Program-made: the position numbers and the translations under genes | Part shown: in pieces, positions 36,429 through 46,400 of the stretch | How positions within the stretch are numbered: position 1 is the stretch's first letter | Layout: each line of letters begins with the position of its first letter | Origin: Affinundibacterium macrobrachii | GTDB lineage: Bacteria > Pseudomonadota > Gammaproteobacteria > Burkholderiales > Burkholderiaceae_D | Direction of reading: 5' to 3' | DNA: 64,000 bases | Assembly: GCF_014652415.1 (NCBI RefSeq) | Contig: NZ_BMYT01000002.1 | Coordinates: 186,001-250,000, forward strand | The notes under the pieces: model-generated | The model's input: the letters and a program-made list of their open reading frames with translations, nothing else | Database searches by the model: none | What the model was told of the DNA's origin: nothing

Positions 36429-37442
36429 ATGTTATTTTGCGGCATAGACCTACATTCGAACAATAGCGTTGTCGTTATTTTGGATGAATCAGACAAAGTG
36501 ATTTACAGCAGAAGGCATCCGAATAATTTCGACGAGATATGCAGTGCGTTGATGCCGTATCAATCGCAACTCGCGGGTGTCGTGGTGGAATCAACTTTTA
36601 ATTGGTATTGGTTGGTGGATGGCTTGCAAACACAAGGTTTTCAAGTCCACTTGGCCAATACGACCGCCATCAAACAATATGACGGTTTGAAGCATCGGGG
36701 AGACGAATCGGACGCACGTCATTTGGCGCACGTGTTTCGTTTAGGGCTATTGCCCACTGGGCATATTATGCCGAAGGAACAGCGTGCAGTTCGTGATTTG
36801 GCACGCAAGCGTATGCAATTGGTACAGCAACGTTCAATACATATTTGATCGATTGAAACGCAAATGGATCAACAACGCGGCGCACATTTATCGAGCAATC
36901 TCATTAAGAAATTATCGTGCAGCGATATTGATGCGATGGGTCTCGATGCAATGGCGTCAATACCGATGAAAGCGAATTTGAGTCTGATGCAATCGACAGA
37001 TCAACAAATCGACCTGATTGAGAAAGCACTGGCAAGCCATTGCCAACAGCATCCTGGCTTTCCTTTGCTTAAAAGTGTGGCTGGCATTGGTGATGTACTG
37101 GCAACCGTGATTCTGTTGGAAACGGGTTCGATAGAACGATTTAAAGATGTCGGTAACTACGTGTCGTATTGCCGTTGTGTTAGTAGCATGCACACCTCCA
37201 ACGGCAAGAAGAAAGGCGAAGGTAATACCAAGAATGGCAATCGTTTCTTAGCTTGGGCGTACGTTGAGGCCGCTAATTTTGCGATACGTTACAGCGAAGT
37301 GGCGAAGAAATTTTATCAACGTAAAAAAGCCAAACGCAACGGGATTGTGGCGATCAAAGCGGTCGCGCATAAATTAGCAAGAGCCTGTTTTCATATGCTT
37401 AAAACAGGTGAGGTATTTTCGGTGGAACGATGTTTCACTTAA
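36429..37442 (+). pseudogene. IS110-family transposase, frameshifted
   Basis: The N-terminal half (36429-36848) has the DEDD-type start MLFCGIDLHSNNSVVVILDE, VVVEST and RGDESDARHLAHVFRLG. The reading then breaks after QQRSIHI and continues in another frame to 37442, with the IS110 C-terminal domain (LKSVAGIGDVLATVILLETG, GNTKNGNRFLAWAYVEAA). One indel near 36840 explains it. The upstream site GGGAGGACGGT-ATG is intact. Length without the indel (~335 residues) is normal for the family. The enzyme is inactive unless frameshifting or sequencing error applies. Confidence 0.88.
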
Positions 37443-37959
37443 GGTTTGGCAAGGCTGCGTGAGCCAGTAATCGGGGTTGGATGACAAACCACTAGGCTTG
37501 ATTGGACGCGTAGTTTTCGCCATTCATTTGGACTGTCGACGCAAGTCAAATCGAACAGATGGATGTCAAACCATTAGGACTGATTGGACACGTTGCATTT
37601 GCCATCACAATAGTTTGTTTAAAATGAGTCGTCTCGCAGTTGCAACTTCGGTGAGCCACAAGGGGTTGGAACCGCAAGGTAGCCACAGATCTGCCCATCA
37701 ATTGGACACAAAGCGGTACTGAGATGCTTCTGGAGTAGCAATGCGACTTGGGCGAAAAACAGCAACAATATTTTCGCTAGAACCACATGGGTGACTGGTG
37801 CGATTCACGCAACCACACATTGAAGCAAAAGGCACGACGGCATTTTGAAACGAATGTGTGATGGCGTGATAAGAAAATTTTTATCGCGGTAATTTGCGAG
37901 TATTTGGTTCGACTACTTGACTACCGGGGGCTAATGGGTGACCCCGTGCTCCTCCGAAA
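37443..37959. other. Intergenic region, 517 bases
   Basis: This is the 3' flank of the IS110 copy. It holds a pair of imperfect 44-bp direct repeats (listed separately) and no supported gene. Confidence 0.45.
37481..37606 (+). repeat. Two imperfect 44-bp direct repeats
   Basis: ATGACAAACCACTAGGCTTG (from 37481) and ATGTCAAACCATTAGGACTG (from 37563) start 82 bases apart and stay similar to GCCAT at 37524 and 37606. They lie just after the IS110 gene and may belong to its end or to an older target. Confidence 0.6.
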
Positions 37960-39630
37960 TTAGAGCTTTTCAATCAAGTGTAGTTCCGTCTTGTACCCCA
38001 TCATGGTCAGCTGTTCGACAACGCCACGGAGCGCCACTTTGCTAAAGAACGGAATGTTGAGCTTCTTCGTGCGCGCGTTCATTTTCTTCAAGACGCCATA
38101 CACAATGGTGAAGTCCGATGGGTTGATGTTCGCCACTTTGGGCAACAAATTGACAAAGCCGGAACGAGCATGCTTCGTTTCGCGCTTCCCAGCTTCCCTA
38201 CGGGCGTCTTTCCGGAATTTACTGTCAAGCCGAAACGATTGCGCCGAAACCAGTCCCTGGTTCCACAGATGACTGAGCGGCGCGGACGCCTCAGAATCTT
38301 TAAGGTGGATAAACTGCTGTTGCTTAGAAAAGAAGTCGCAGGGTTCCAAATTCGAGCCATTCGCTCCTGTGGGGGAGACTTTGGTCTGATCCATGCACAG
38401 CAGATCGGTATACCTTGGATCGCACAATTCAGAGATCAAAGCGCGTTCATTTTTGGCAGTGGACGACGACAGAAAGGCAGGTTTAAGCACCTCTAAATAG
38501 GACTGTTCCACTTCTTGATAGTAGTCGTCGCTGACCCCGAACCACTGCCCATCGAACAATATATAAGTGGTATTATTGTGGATGGTTTCGTAAACAAAAC
38601 AGTCATACACCTTCATGCTACCAAATGATTTTCTAGGGTCTGTGCTCATCGCACGGACTTCATGAGTACGAATATCCTCGATGTCCTTATTTTTTGCGAA
38701 GTTGCCCGTCAGTTCGTGAATATAATCTTCGATTGCCAACGTGGAGAAGCGTTCTTTCTTTTGCGGAAGGTTCGAACCGTAATAGCAGAGTTCCGGCACT
38801 TGGTCTGGTCCAAGGAAATCCGGCACTGCCAAATGCAGATCAGAGAGCTTGCCAGCAACTAGGTCGCGCAGTTCAGAAAATAGCGCGGCGTTGAGGTCAT
38901 CAAGAAGTGCGCCTCTATGCACCGGTTTGATTTGATCAATGAACTTAAAATCTTTCTTGTATTCCGTGGCGTTATAAATATTGAGTAGTTCTGCGCAAAA
39001 ATGCGGCAAACTAGAGATCGCCATCTTCTTTCGCACTTGCAGCGCATCTTTGCCGGACATTGCCTTTGCGAGCGCAACATCGCTCGGTTTGCCAGACGCA
39101 AGACGCAGCAAATCACGATTAGTATCAAGCCCAAATTCTAGCAGATCGCTTTCGCGGCTGGCTTGGGTTCGGCGCTGGATCACCGTGGAGTCAAGGCTGG
39201 CGCTATCAAGTCCGCGCAATTTGTCACGTGCGACGCTGTTCAGAACAACGCGAAGACCGAATTGTCGCTCCATACGATCGGTCTCAATGGCGTGATGACC
39301 TTGCCCGAAGCATATGGTGAACAGGCGCGTGGCCCCTGTTGATCCCACCTCGATTAGCAATACGGCGGACGAGTGCTGGCCGCTCAGCTTAGCTTTAAGG
39401 CCGGGAGCACCAGATTCGAGGAAGTTAGCCCAATCGGGTGGCTCTGCATTTGGTGTCTCGTAGAATAACAAACCGTAATTGCAATCATGTTCTACCAACC
39501 GATGTTCGGCTTTCAGGGCGTCAGCTGACTTGACGCCAGGATTCATGAGACGAATCGACAGGTCTACGGTAGTTTCAAGATTGGCGTTGGACGAGGTTGC
39601 CTTTTTTCTGGTGGATACTGAGGTCGGCAT
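37960..39630 (-). CDS. DUF6119 / TIGR04141 family protein
   Basis: 556 residues; the ATG at 39630 follows AAGGAAGCG. The order and content fit the sporadically distributed TIGR04141 family: an N-terminal strand-rich part (VDLSIRLMNPGVKSADAL, YGLLFYETPNAEPPDWANFL), a middle QFGLRVVLNSVARDKLRGLDS, then IRTHEVRAMSTDP, YILFDGQWFGVSDDYYQEV and FTIVYGVLKK near the end. The biochemical role is unknown; family members recur in defence and mobile islands. Codon use and G+C look close to the core genome. It is transcribed toward the IS110 remnant and is separate from the Hachiman operon by 194 bases. Confidence 0.82.
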   Translation of the reverse strand: MPTSVSTRKKATSSNANLETTVDLSIRLMNPGVKSADALKAEHRLVEHDCNYGLLFYETPNAEPPDWANFLESGAPGLKAKLSGQHSSAVLLIEVGSTGATRLFTICFGQGHHAIETDRMERQFGLRVVLNSVARDKLRGLDSASLDSTVIQRRTQASRESDLLEFGLDTNRDLLRLASGKPSDVALAKAMSGKDALQVRKKMAISSLPHFCAELLNIYNATEYKKDFKFIDQIKPVHRGALLDDLNAALFSELRDLVAGKLSDLHLAVPDFLGPDQVPELCYYGSNLPQKKERFSTLAIEDYIHELTGNFAKNKDIEDIRTHEVRAMSTDPRKSFGSMKVYDCFVYETIHNNTTYILFDGQWFGVSDDYYQEVEQSYLEVLKPAFLSSSTAKNERALISELCDPRYTDLLCMDQTKVSPTGANGSNLEPCDFFSKQQQFIHLKDSEASAPLSHLWNQGLVSAQSFRLDSKFRKDARREAGKRETKHARSGFVNLLPKVANINPSDFTIVYGVLKKMNARTKKLNIPFFSKVALRGVVEQLTMMGYKTELHLIEKL

Positions 39631-39824
39631 CGCTTCCTTCTTATGAAATTTTAATGGTAGGATGAATTGGTCACTTCGTCTTAGCGCGCAACGTCAATTC
39701 CGATAGCTACAAGTCACAGATGGCTATGAATTGCCAAACTTCAATGGAACAAAAAATAGACTCGAAACTGGCCACATATTAGTTCGTTTACATTTCATTG
39801 ATCACGCATACCATTCTCGGAACT

Positions 39825-41909
39825 TTATGAGATGCCGTCGAAAAAATACTCCAGTACATAAATATCAAACGCACCTAGTCCGTCTACATTTGTGGTTATT
39901 TTGGATCTAATTTCACGCAATTGATTGATTGCTGAATGCAGAGAAAGGGTTTCATCTTCAAAATCAATAAGTCGGGCTAAATGAATTTTTTTTGTCAACA
40001 TTCGCGGCATCCCATATTCTTCTAATTCCATAACGCACGAGGGCAGAAATGCCTTAGATAATCGTGCAATGAATGGGGAAATGTCTATTTTGTGCTCTGG
40101 AATAATCTCTCTCTGAATGACATTTATATCGTTCAATAGTGCTGTCAGCTTAAATGTTGCCTTACGCTCCATTTTGAAGAACTCTTCGATAGCTACATTG
40201 TGTTCATCAAGTTGATCCAAAAGCTCGGGTATCGAATTATTCCAATTGGAAGATAGAACTCTTACAAATTCCACAAATTTTGTATGAGTTGAATCCCATT
40301 CAGCAGGAATTAATTTTAAAACTCTATAAAGAATCCAGCTCCAATTTTCGTTGGTCGCGGCATTTAAATTTGCGAGCCCTCTCCATGTTTTTTTATCTTC
40401 GTTGATTGCTAGAGCGATTGCCATAATTAGCTCAGTATCGCCAGAAACTAATGCGCCTTCGTCCCTCAACCGATCAAATACTTCTTGGCCAAAAACTTCG
40501 GTCATCGACTCTTTATAGTGTATTATTTTTGCTAGCTGCTCCTTTGAAAGTGCCTGTTTGTACTCTCCTTCGCTAACATCAGCCAGTAATTGATCAGGAA
40601 AAGTTAACTCTAGCTGTGTGTCCTTATGAATCGGAGGCTCTTCAAGTATGTATATGTTCCCGACGAAATGCTTAAACATTCGTCCACCACGTCCAATAAT
40701 GTTGCGATAAGTAAAATCGTTAAGTTTCAATTTTCCGTTCTTGTTGCTCCAAACAATGACGTTTTCAGCAGATGTATTCACTCCTTCAATAATTGAAGAG
40801 GTTGATACAAGCGTTTGTAATCCACCCACTTTTTCTTCGAAAAGGCGAACCTGGATTTGGCTTAATGATCGATGCAGTTGACCTGTGTGAACGCCAATAC
40901 CCCTTTTCACTAATGCTGTTAACTTCCAATTCGGATGGTAGTTTGTCGCAAGCCATTTAGAGAAATTTATTAATAACTCGCTACTCTCCTTTTCCGTACT
41001 CTCAATCAGTAGAGTCGCTACACTATCAACGTTTGCATATGAGCCAACATAGATAAGTGATTTAGATTGCTGCTTAAGTATTCCTAACAATGCATCATTC
41101 TTCTTCTGAGCATCCTTATTTATATCTTTATACAGGTCATGCTTTTCAAGGAACACTGTATTGAAATCAAGAGGTAAGAACAGCATATCCTTAGTGAATG
41201 CACTATCGGCAAGATGTGAAATATTCGGTGCCAAATAATATTTTTGCGAGGCTTTTTCCCCAAGTTTCATCATCGCTTTTAAAAGTGCAGGCGAGCGTTC
41301 CTTATCAAATTCTCGACTTGCCTTGTAAAATTCATCGACAACAAACAGATCCAAATGCTCTAGTTTATCAAAATACTGAATAGCCCTTTCCTGAGGAAAT
41401 ATCAAAATATTCTTTTCGCCGAGTTCAACATCTGAAGTAGTTACAATTTTATATTCGGAAGAAAATTTCTTACTCAGACGTCGCCTAGTTTCATCCGTCA
41501 ATGCAATCGTAGGCACAAGAATCATGACATTTTTTGGTCGTTTTATCGCAATATATGCATCAATGATTAAACTTTTTCCAAAGCTAGTTGGCGCACTAAC
41601 GGCAAGGTTCGTTCCATCTAATAGATGCTTCAGCACCAGTGACTGTTCGCTATGAAGCGTTACTGGTGCTGACTGTCCTATATCTACTTTAAACGACTCA
41701 AAAACGAACCGATCTTGCCAACTTGATGTATTGGGATCCAAATAGGGGAAAAGGCCAGATTCCCTTATAAGATGATTCACCAGTTGATCGTACGGTTGAT
41801 TAATTTTATTAAGCTTATCAAGTAAGCGAATGAGACAATTCCTCGCCTCAGCTTTTTGATTAGCCTGCAGCAAATCGTTGATAGCCACGCATTCTTCAAA
41901 GATTTCCAT
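39825..41909 (-). CDS. hamB: Hachiman defence helicase HamB
   Basis: 694 residues. SF2 helicase motifs are visible: HSEQ (Gln89), Walker A SAPTSFGKS at 105-113, VPTIALTDE, Walker B VVDEFYKA (DEFY at 192-195), STSSIIEGVNT and motif VI GRGGR at 406-410. A long C-terminal helical region follows. HamB is the ATP-driven partner of the HamA nuclease. It scans DNA and releases HamA when it meets aberrant DNA ends, degrading DNA in infected cells. It follows hamA by only 6 bases. All motifs look intact, so the system should be functional. Confidence 0.92.
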   Translation of the reverse strand: MEIFEECVAINDLLQANQKAEARNCLIRLLDKLNKINQPYDQLVNHLIRESGLFPYLDPNTSSWQDRFVFESFKVDIGQSAPVTLHSEQSLVLKHLLDGTNLAVSAPTSFGKSLIIDAYIAIKRPKNVMILVPTIALTDETRRRLSKKFSSEYKIVTTSDVELGEKNILIFPQERAIQYFDKLEHLDLFVVDEFYKASREFDKERSPALLKAMMKLGEKASQKYYLAPNISHLADSAFTKDMLFLPLDFNTVFLEKHDLYKDINKDAQKKNDALLGILKQQSKSLIYVGSYANVDSVATLLIESTEKESSELLINFSKWLATNYHPNWKLTALVKRGIGVHTGQLHRSLSQIQVRLFEEKVGGLQTLVSTSSIIEGVNTSAENVIVWSNKNGKLKLNDFTYRNIIGRGGRMFKHFVGNIYILEEPPIHKDTQLELTFPDQLLADVSEGEYKQALSKEQLAKIIHYKESMTEVFGQEVFDRLRDEGALVSGDTELIMAIALAINEDKKTWRGLANLNAATNENWSWILYRVLKLIPAEWDSTHTKFVEFVRVLSSNWNNSIPELLDQLDEHNVAIEEFFKMERKATFKLTALLNDINVIQREIIPEHKIDISPFIARLSKAFLPSCVMELEEYGMPRMLTKKIHLARLIDFEDETLSLHSAINQLREIRSKITTNVDGLGAFDIYVLEYFFDGIS

Positions 41910-41915
41910 TAAGCT

Positions 41916-42836
41916 TTATCCCTTATGAAACGCAACGGCGTTAGTGAAATTTTTTATTAATTTCGGCCTATCCGGAACAGGAAAAAGAATGATATGAAAC
42001 TTAACTTCTGAATATTTACCTACCGTGTGAGCCAGTTTGTCGATTTGTTTCTTAAAGTAGGCAGTAGCTCTTTCTAAATGGTAGGTACGAATTTTTTGCC
42101 GATAGTCATCGTTCATCTCCTTTGCGGCGTTGGTGATCGCGCACTCATGCAGAAGTAAAATAGGGATGTGAATCTTCGATTTAATGTTATCCATCGAAAT
42201 ATCTGGAGAAAGCGCGAGCTTAATTTTGGTCGCTAACTCCTTATTTGTAACTAAGTGATCTATGTCAGACATATTCGTAATGATGCTGTTTTCTTTTTTT
42301 AATTTTGCGGTATTGAGAGAGTTTCCTACCGACTCAACGATCTTTGGCAGTCGTGCATCCTCGATGCTGTTGAAAAACTTTGCTTCTCCAAACCAAAGTG
42401 AAAAATCGTCGTCGCCCTCAATAACGATATGAACGCTATCAGCACCCTTTGCGTTATCCTGAACGTTCTGTTTGTGAAAAATCTTTGGCACAACTGATAA
42501 CGCCTTGTAATGGTGATGCATAATCCCATATAGGACAATTTCTGCAAGTTCGCTACCCTGTCCAATATCCCCCTCCGTTTCGGATAGTCGAAGATTCTTA
42601 GCAGAATTCCTTAGAGTAGTTGAATTTTTTCCTGATAGCTTTTCGCGTTCTTGAGCAGACAATGCTGTCAAGGCAATATTGTCCCAAACGAAGTTTTCAA
42701 ATCGTTCATATCGCCAAGTTTGATCTTCAAAATCATTTACTAAACTCAAAATGCTCTTGTTATTAGCAGGAGAAATTACTACATCCTTGAAGATGTCAAG
42801 ATAATGGTCGTCAATAAGTATTTCGAAATCTATCAT
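41916..42836 (-). CDS. hamA: Hachiman nuclease HamA (DUF1837)
   Basis: 306 residues. The DUF1837 region holds a PD-(D/E)xK-like active site: GSELAEI (Glu96/99), KGADSV (Asp133) and WFGEAKFF (Glu151-x-Lys153). IHIPILLLHECAITNAAKEM and KFHIILFPVPD are typical of the second half. HamA is held inactive by HamB and degrades DNA when freed. It is 18 bases downstream of a DUF3223 gene on the same strand and immediately before hamB, making one operon. Confidence 0.92.
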   Translation of the reverse strand: MIDFEILIDDHYLDIFKDVVISPANNKSILSLVNDFEDQTWRYERFENFVWDNIALTALSAQEREKLSGKNSTTLRNSAKNLRLSETEGDIGQGSELAEIVLYGIMHHHYKALSVVPKIFHKQNVQDNAKGADSVHIVIEGDDDFSLWFGEAKFFNSIEDARLPKIVESVGNSLNTAKLKKENSIITNMSDIDHLVTNKELATKIKLALSPDISMDNIKSKIHIPILLLHECAITNAAKEMNDDYRQKIRTYHLERATAYFKKQIDKLAHTVGKYSEVKFHIILFPVPDRPKLIKNFTNAVAFHKG

Positions 42837-42854
42837 GGTCGCGCGCTCAAAGAT

Positions 42855-43160
42855 TTAATCATTTTTTTGTGTAATACACCTTTTGTACGAGAAACCCTCT
42901 TTGCTGCCATCTTTCAGAACGGCACAAAAGCATTGGGATCCATAATCCGCAGCCATCACCTCAAAATGACTAACTCCAGCACCATTCTTTTCTAAATAGT
43001 TTGGGTGTCTCTTAAACAATCCAAATAGATGAACGGTATCCTCAGGGGTGACAATTTCGCCAGGAACATACCGATTAAGTATTTCTTTGAAAAAGGCGTG
43101 AGCCAAGCTCTGGTTTGCGAAATGCACTGAATCGAGAGTTACAAATTTTCCTCGTACCAT
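42855..43160 (-). CDS. DUF3223 domain protein, first gene of the Hachiman operon
   Basis: 101 residues; AGGAAAATGAGAA-ATG gives a plausible start. The whole chain is one DUF3223-like domain: FFKEILNRYVPGEIVTPEDTVHLFGLFKRHPNYLEKNGAG, then FEVMAADYGSQCFCAVLKDGS, FSYKRCI. This domain is also found at the C-terminus of plant RNA polymerase IV/V subunits and in stand-alone bacterial proteins of unknown role. The 18-base gap to hamA implies co-transcription. It could be an accessory, regulatory or sensor part of this Hachiman locus. Confidence 0.82.
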   Translation of the reverse strand: MVRGKFVTLDSVHFANQSLAHAFFKEILNRYVPGEIVTPEDTVHLFGLFKRHPNYLEKNGAGVSHFEVMAADYGSQCFCAVLKDGSKEGFSYKRCITQKND

Positions 43161-43251
43161 TTCTCATTTTCCTAAACGTTGAGACAAAAAAATTTATCGT
43201 TTTGCATTACTTCAGTTGTGTTTATATGTAATTGGCAGTCCGCTTACATGT

Positions 43252-43287
43252 AAAAAAAATGGCGATCAGTTGATCGCCATTTTTTTA
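43252..43287. terminator. Strong bidirectional intrinsic terminator
   Basis: ATGGCGATCA-GT-TGATCGCCAT is a perfect 10-bp stem with a 2-base loop, flanked by A8 on one side and T8 on the other, so it can terminate on both strands. It lies between the glutamate dehydrogenase gene and the start of the DUF3223-Hachiman operon. Confidence 0.85.
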
Positions 43288-43428
43288 CTTACTTAATTTT
43301 TTATGTGTTGATGCATTGGTGCTGCGCTTCCGGAAAAATTTTTATTGATGCTGAATCATATCCGATAATTCTCATTTCACATTCATCATTTCAAATAATT
43401 TTTCACATTATTTTCAACTCAAAAATGC

Positions 43429-43451
43429 GTGGGCACAAAAATCGTGCCCAC
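43429..43451 (-). terminator. Intrinsic terminator of the glutamate dehydrogenase gene
   Basis: GTGGGCAC and GTGCCCAC pair around a 7-base loop; on the minus strand the stem is followed by GCATTTTTGAG. It lies 24 bases after the stop codon. Confidence 0.82.
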
Positions 43452-43475
43452 CCTAAAGTTCAACAACATTCAACC

Positions 43476-46400
43476 TCAAGCCAACCCACGCAACTCCCGC
43501 AAAGCCACAGACACAGGCGCTAAATCCGCACCCTGCGTCGTAATCGTCGCCAACAATTGATTCAACTTCGCAATCGCTGCTGTGTGTTGTTCGCGCCATG
43601 TTGCGATGTCTTCTTGGCGTGATAGCAGTGATTTGGTGACTTGGCTGGCGATGGAATACACGTCGTCGCGGGCGCTGCCTCGGGCTTGTGTTTGCCATAG
43701 CGTGTCGGTAGGTAGGCGATTGATTTGATCGCGCCAGCCGGTTAAGCCGAGTTCGGCATCGACACCAAAATAAGTGCGCGCTGCTTTTTCTAAATCACTG
43801 CCTGTGCTTTGTGCGAGGTCGACTAAATCCAACGCTGGGAAGATGAATTCCAAGGCGGCGAGATTTTCGGCGAGGCCTGCTTCCACACCAGCTTGTACCA
43901 AAGCTGCGCTGGCTTCTTGCAAGCTGGCGTAGGCCGCTGCTGGCAACCATGTGGAGACATTGGCGCGGAGTTCGCGTGCGCCTGGTTGATAGCGTTGGAT
44001 CAGCGTTGGTAAATCGGCGTTTTGAGTGCGAGCGCGTAGCATCCAACGTGAGGCGCGTTGTGCGATCGCTGTTAATTTGCTGAGCAAGTCTAATTGCAGT
44101 TTGGAATCGACTTTGTAATCCAAGGCGTCGATTTGATCCCACAGCGCTTCTAAGTCAAAAATCTCGCGCGCTAAGGTGAAGGCGCGAATCACATCGGCGG
44201 CGGAAGCGGCGGCTTCTGAGGCGATGAAATTGACAAAGGTGGCGCCAGTGCGATTGACCACCGTGTTGGTGATGAAGGTGGCGATGATCTCGCGCTTCAA
44301 TTGGTGATTGGCAATCGCTTCTGGGAACTTCTCTGATAAAACTTGAGGGAAGTAGGCTTTCAAAGCGCGGCTGAAGAAGGGATCGTCTGGCAAATTAGAC
44401 GCGACCAATTCATCAAACACCGCCATCTTGGCGTAGGCTAAGACGACTGCGTTTTCTGGTGCAGTTAAGCCTTGTTTGTGGGCGCGACGACGGGCGATTT
44501 CTTCATCCGATGGGAGGAATTCAATCGCACGGTTTAAGCGACCTTGGCGCTCTAAGGTTTGCATCAAGCGTTGTTGACCATCGAGTACATACAAAGGACG
44601 GTGGCAAGCGATGTCGAGTGCTTGGCCTTGGTAGTAGTTGTCGGTTAACACTAAGTGGCCGACTTCATCGGTCATCGAGGCTAACAAGTCATTCCGTTGT
44701 TTGAGCGTGAGATCGCCTGCTTCGGTGATCGCGCCGACCAAGATTTTGATATTAACTTCGTGATCAGAGCAATCGACACCAGCGGAGTTATCAATCGCGT
44801 CGGTGTAGATGCGGCCACCTTTTTGCGCGAATTCGATACGACCGTTTTGGGTGCAACCGAGGTTACCGCCTTCTGCCAAGACTTTGCAGCGCAGCTCGTT
44901 ACCATTGACGCGGAAAGCGTCGCTGGATTTGTCGCCGACTTGGGCATGGGTTTCAAACGTGGCTTTGACGTAGGTTCCGATACCGCCGTTGTAGAGCAAA
45001 TCGACAGGCGCTTGCAAGATCGCTTTGAGCAATTCGACAGGCGTGAGTTCTGCGGTCTCTATGCCTAATACAGCGCGGGCTTCGGGACTCAAGCTAATTG
45101 ATTTAGCACCACGTGGATAGACGCCACCGCCTTTCGAGATCAAGTCTTTGTTGTAATCATCCCAGCTGGAGCGTGGTAGATTGAACATGCGTTGGCGTTC
45201 AGCAAATGATTTAGCAACATCGGGATTTGGGTCGATGAAAATATGGCGGTGATCGAATGCCAGAACCAATTTAATTTGTTCGGATAAGAGCATGCCGTTA
45301 CCAAACACGTCGCCCGACATATCGCCGATACCCGCGACCGTGAATGGCGTGGTCTGCGTGTTGTGACCGAAAGAGCGGAAATGACGCTTGACCGATTCCC
45401 ATGCACCGCGTGCGGTGATGCCCATTTTTTTGTGGTCGTAACCAACTGAGCCACCAGAGGCAAATGCATCGCCTAACCAGAAGCCGTAATCGGCTGAAAC
45501 GCCATTCGCAATATCAGAGAAAGTTGCCGTGCCTTTGTCAGCAGCAACCACCAAATATGGATCATCTGGATCATGGCGCACCACTTTGGTCGGTGGCACG
45601 ACATTGCCTTTGACGATGTTGTCGGTCACATCTAACAGACCAGACAAGAAGATCTTGTAGCATGCCACGCCTTCGGCTTGGTAGGCCTCGCGATCCGACA
45701 TCGCGGGTGGATTTTTGAGGACGAAACCACCTTTAGAGCCGACAGGCACGATGACGGTGTTTTTAACTTGCTGCGCTTTCACCAAACCAAGAATCTCGGT
45801 ACGGAAATCTTCACGACGATCTGACCAACGCAAACCACCGCGCGCGACTTTACCGCCGCGTAAATGCACACCTTCGACACGTGGGGAATAGACCCAGATT
45901 TCGAACAAGGGTTTTGGTTCTGGTACGCCTGGCACTTCGCGTGGATTGAGTTTGAAACTCATGTAAGGCTTGAACGCGCCGGTCTCTGTGGTTTGCCACA
46001 AGTTGGTACGCAGCGTTGCCAAGATAGTGGCGATGAATTGGCGCAAGATGCGATCTTCGTCGAGGCTGGCGACTTGGCTCATCGCGGCTTCGATTTGTTC
46101 GCGGATATGCTTTTGTGCTGCATCACGATCACCAACAAAATCCGGTTTGAAACGTGCGCCGAATAATTCTGCGATCAATTGCGTGATGCCACAGTTTTTG
46201 TTCAAAGCCGCTTCGATATAGTTTTGGCTGTAGGCGAAACCGAGTTGTTTGAAGTAGCGTGAGCATGCGCGCAAGACTGCGATAGAGCGGGCGTCGAGTG
46301 CGGTGTTCAATACCAAACGATTCAGATCATCGCTCTCAACTTCGCCGCGCCATGCTTGGCAGAACAATTCTTCAAAACGGGCTTTGACCGCAGCCAGATC

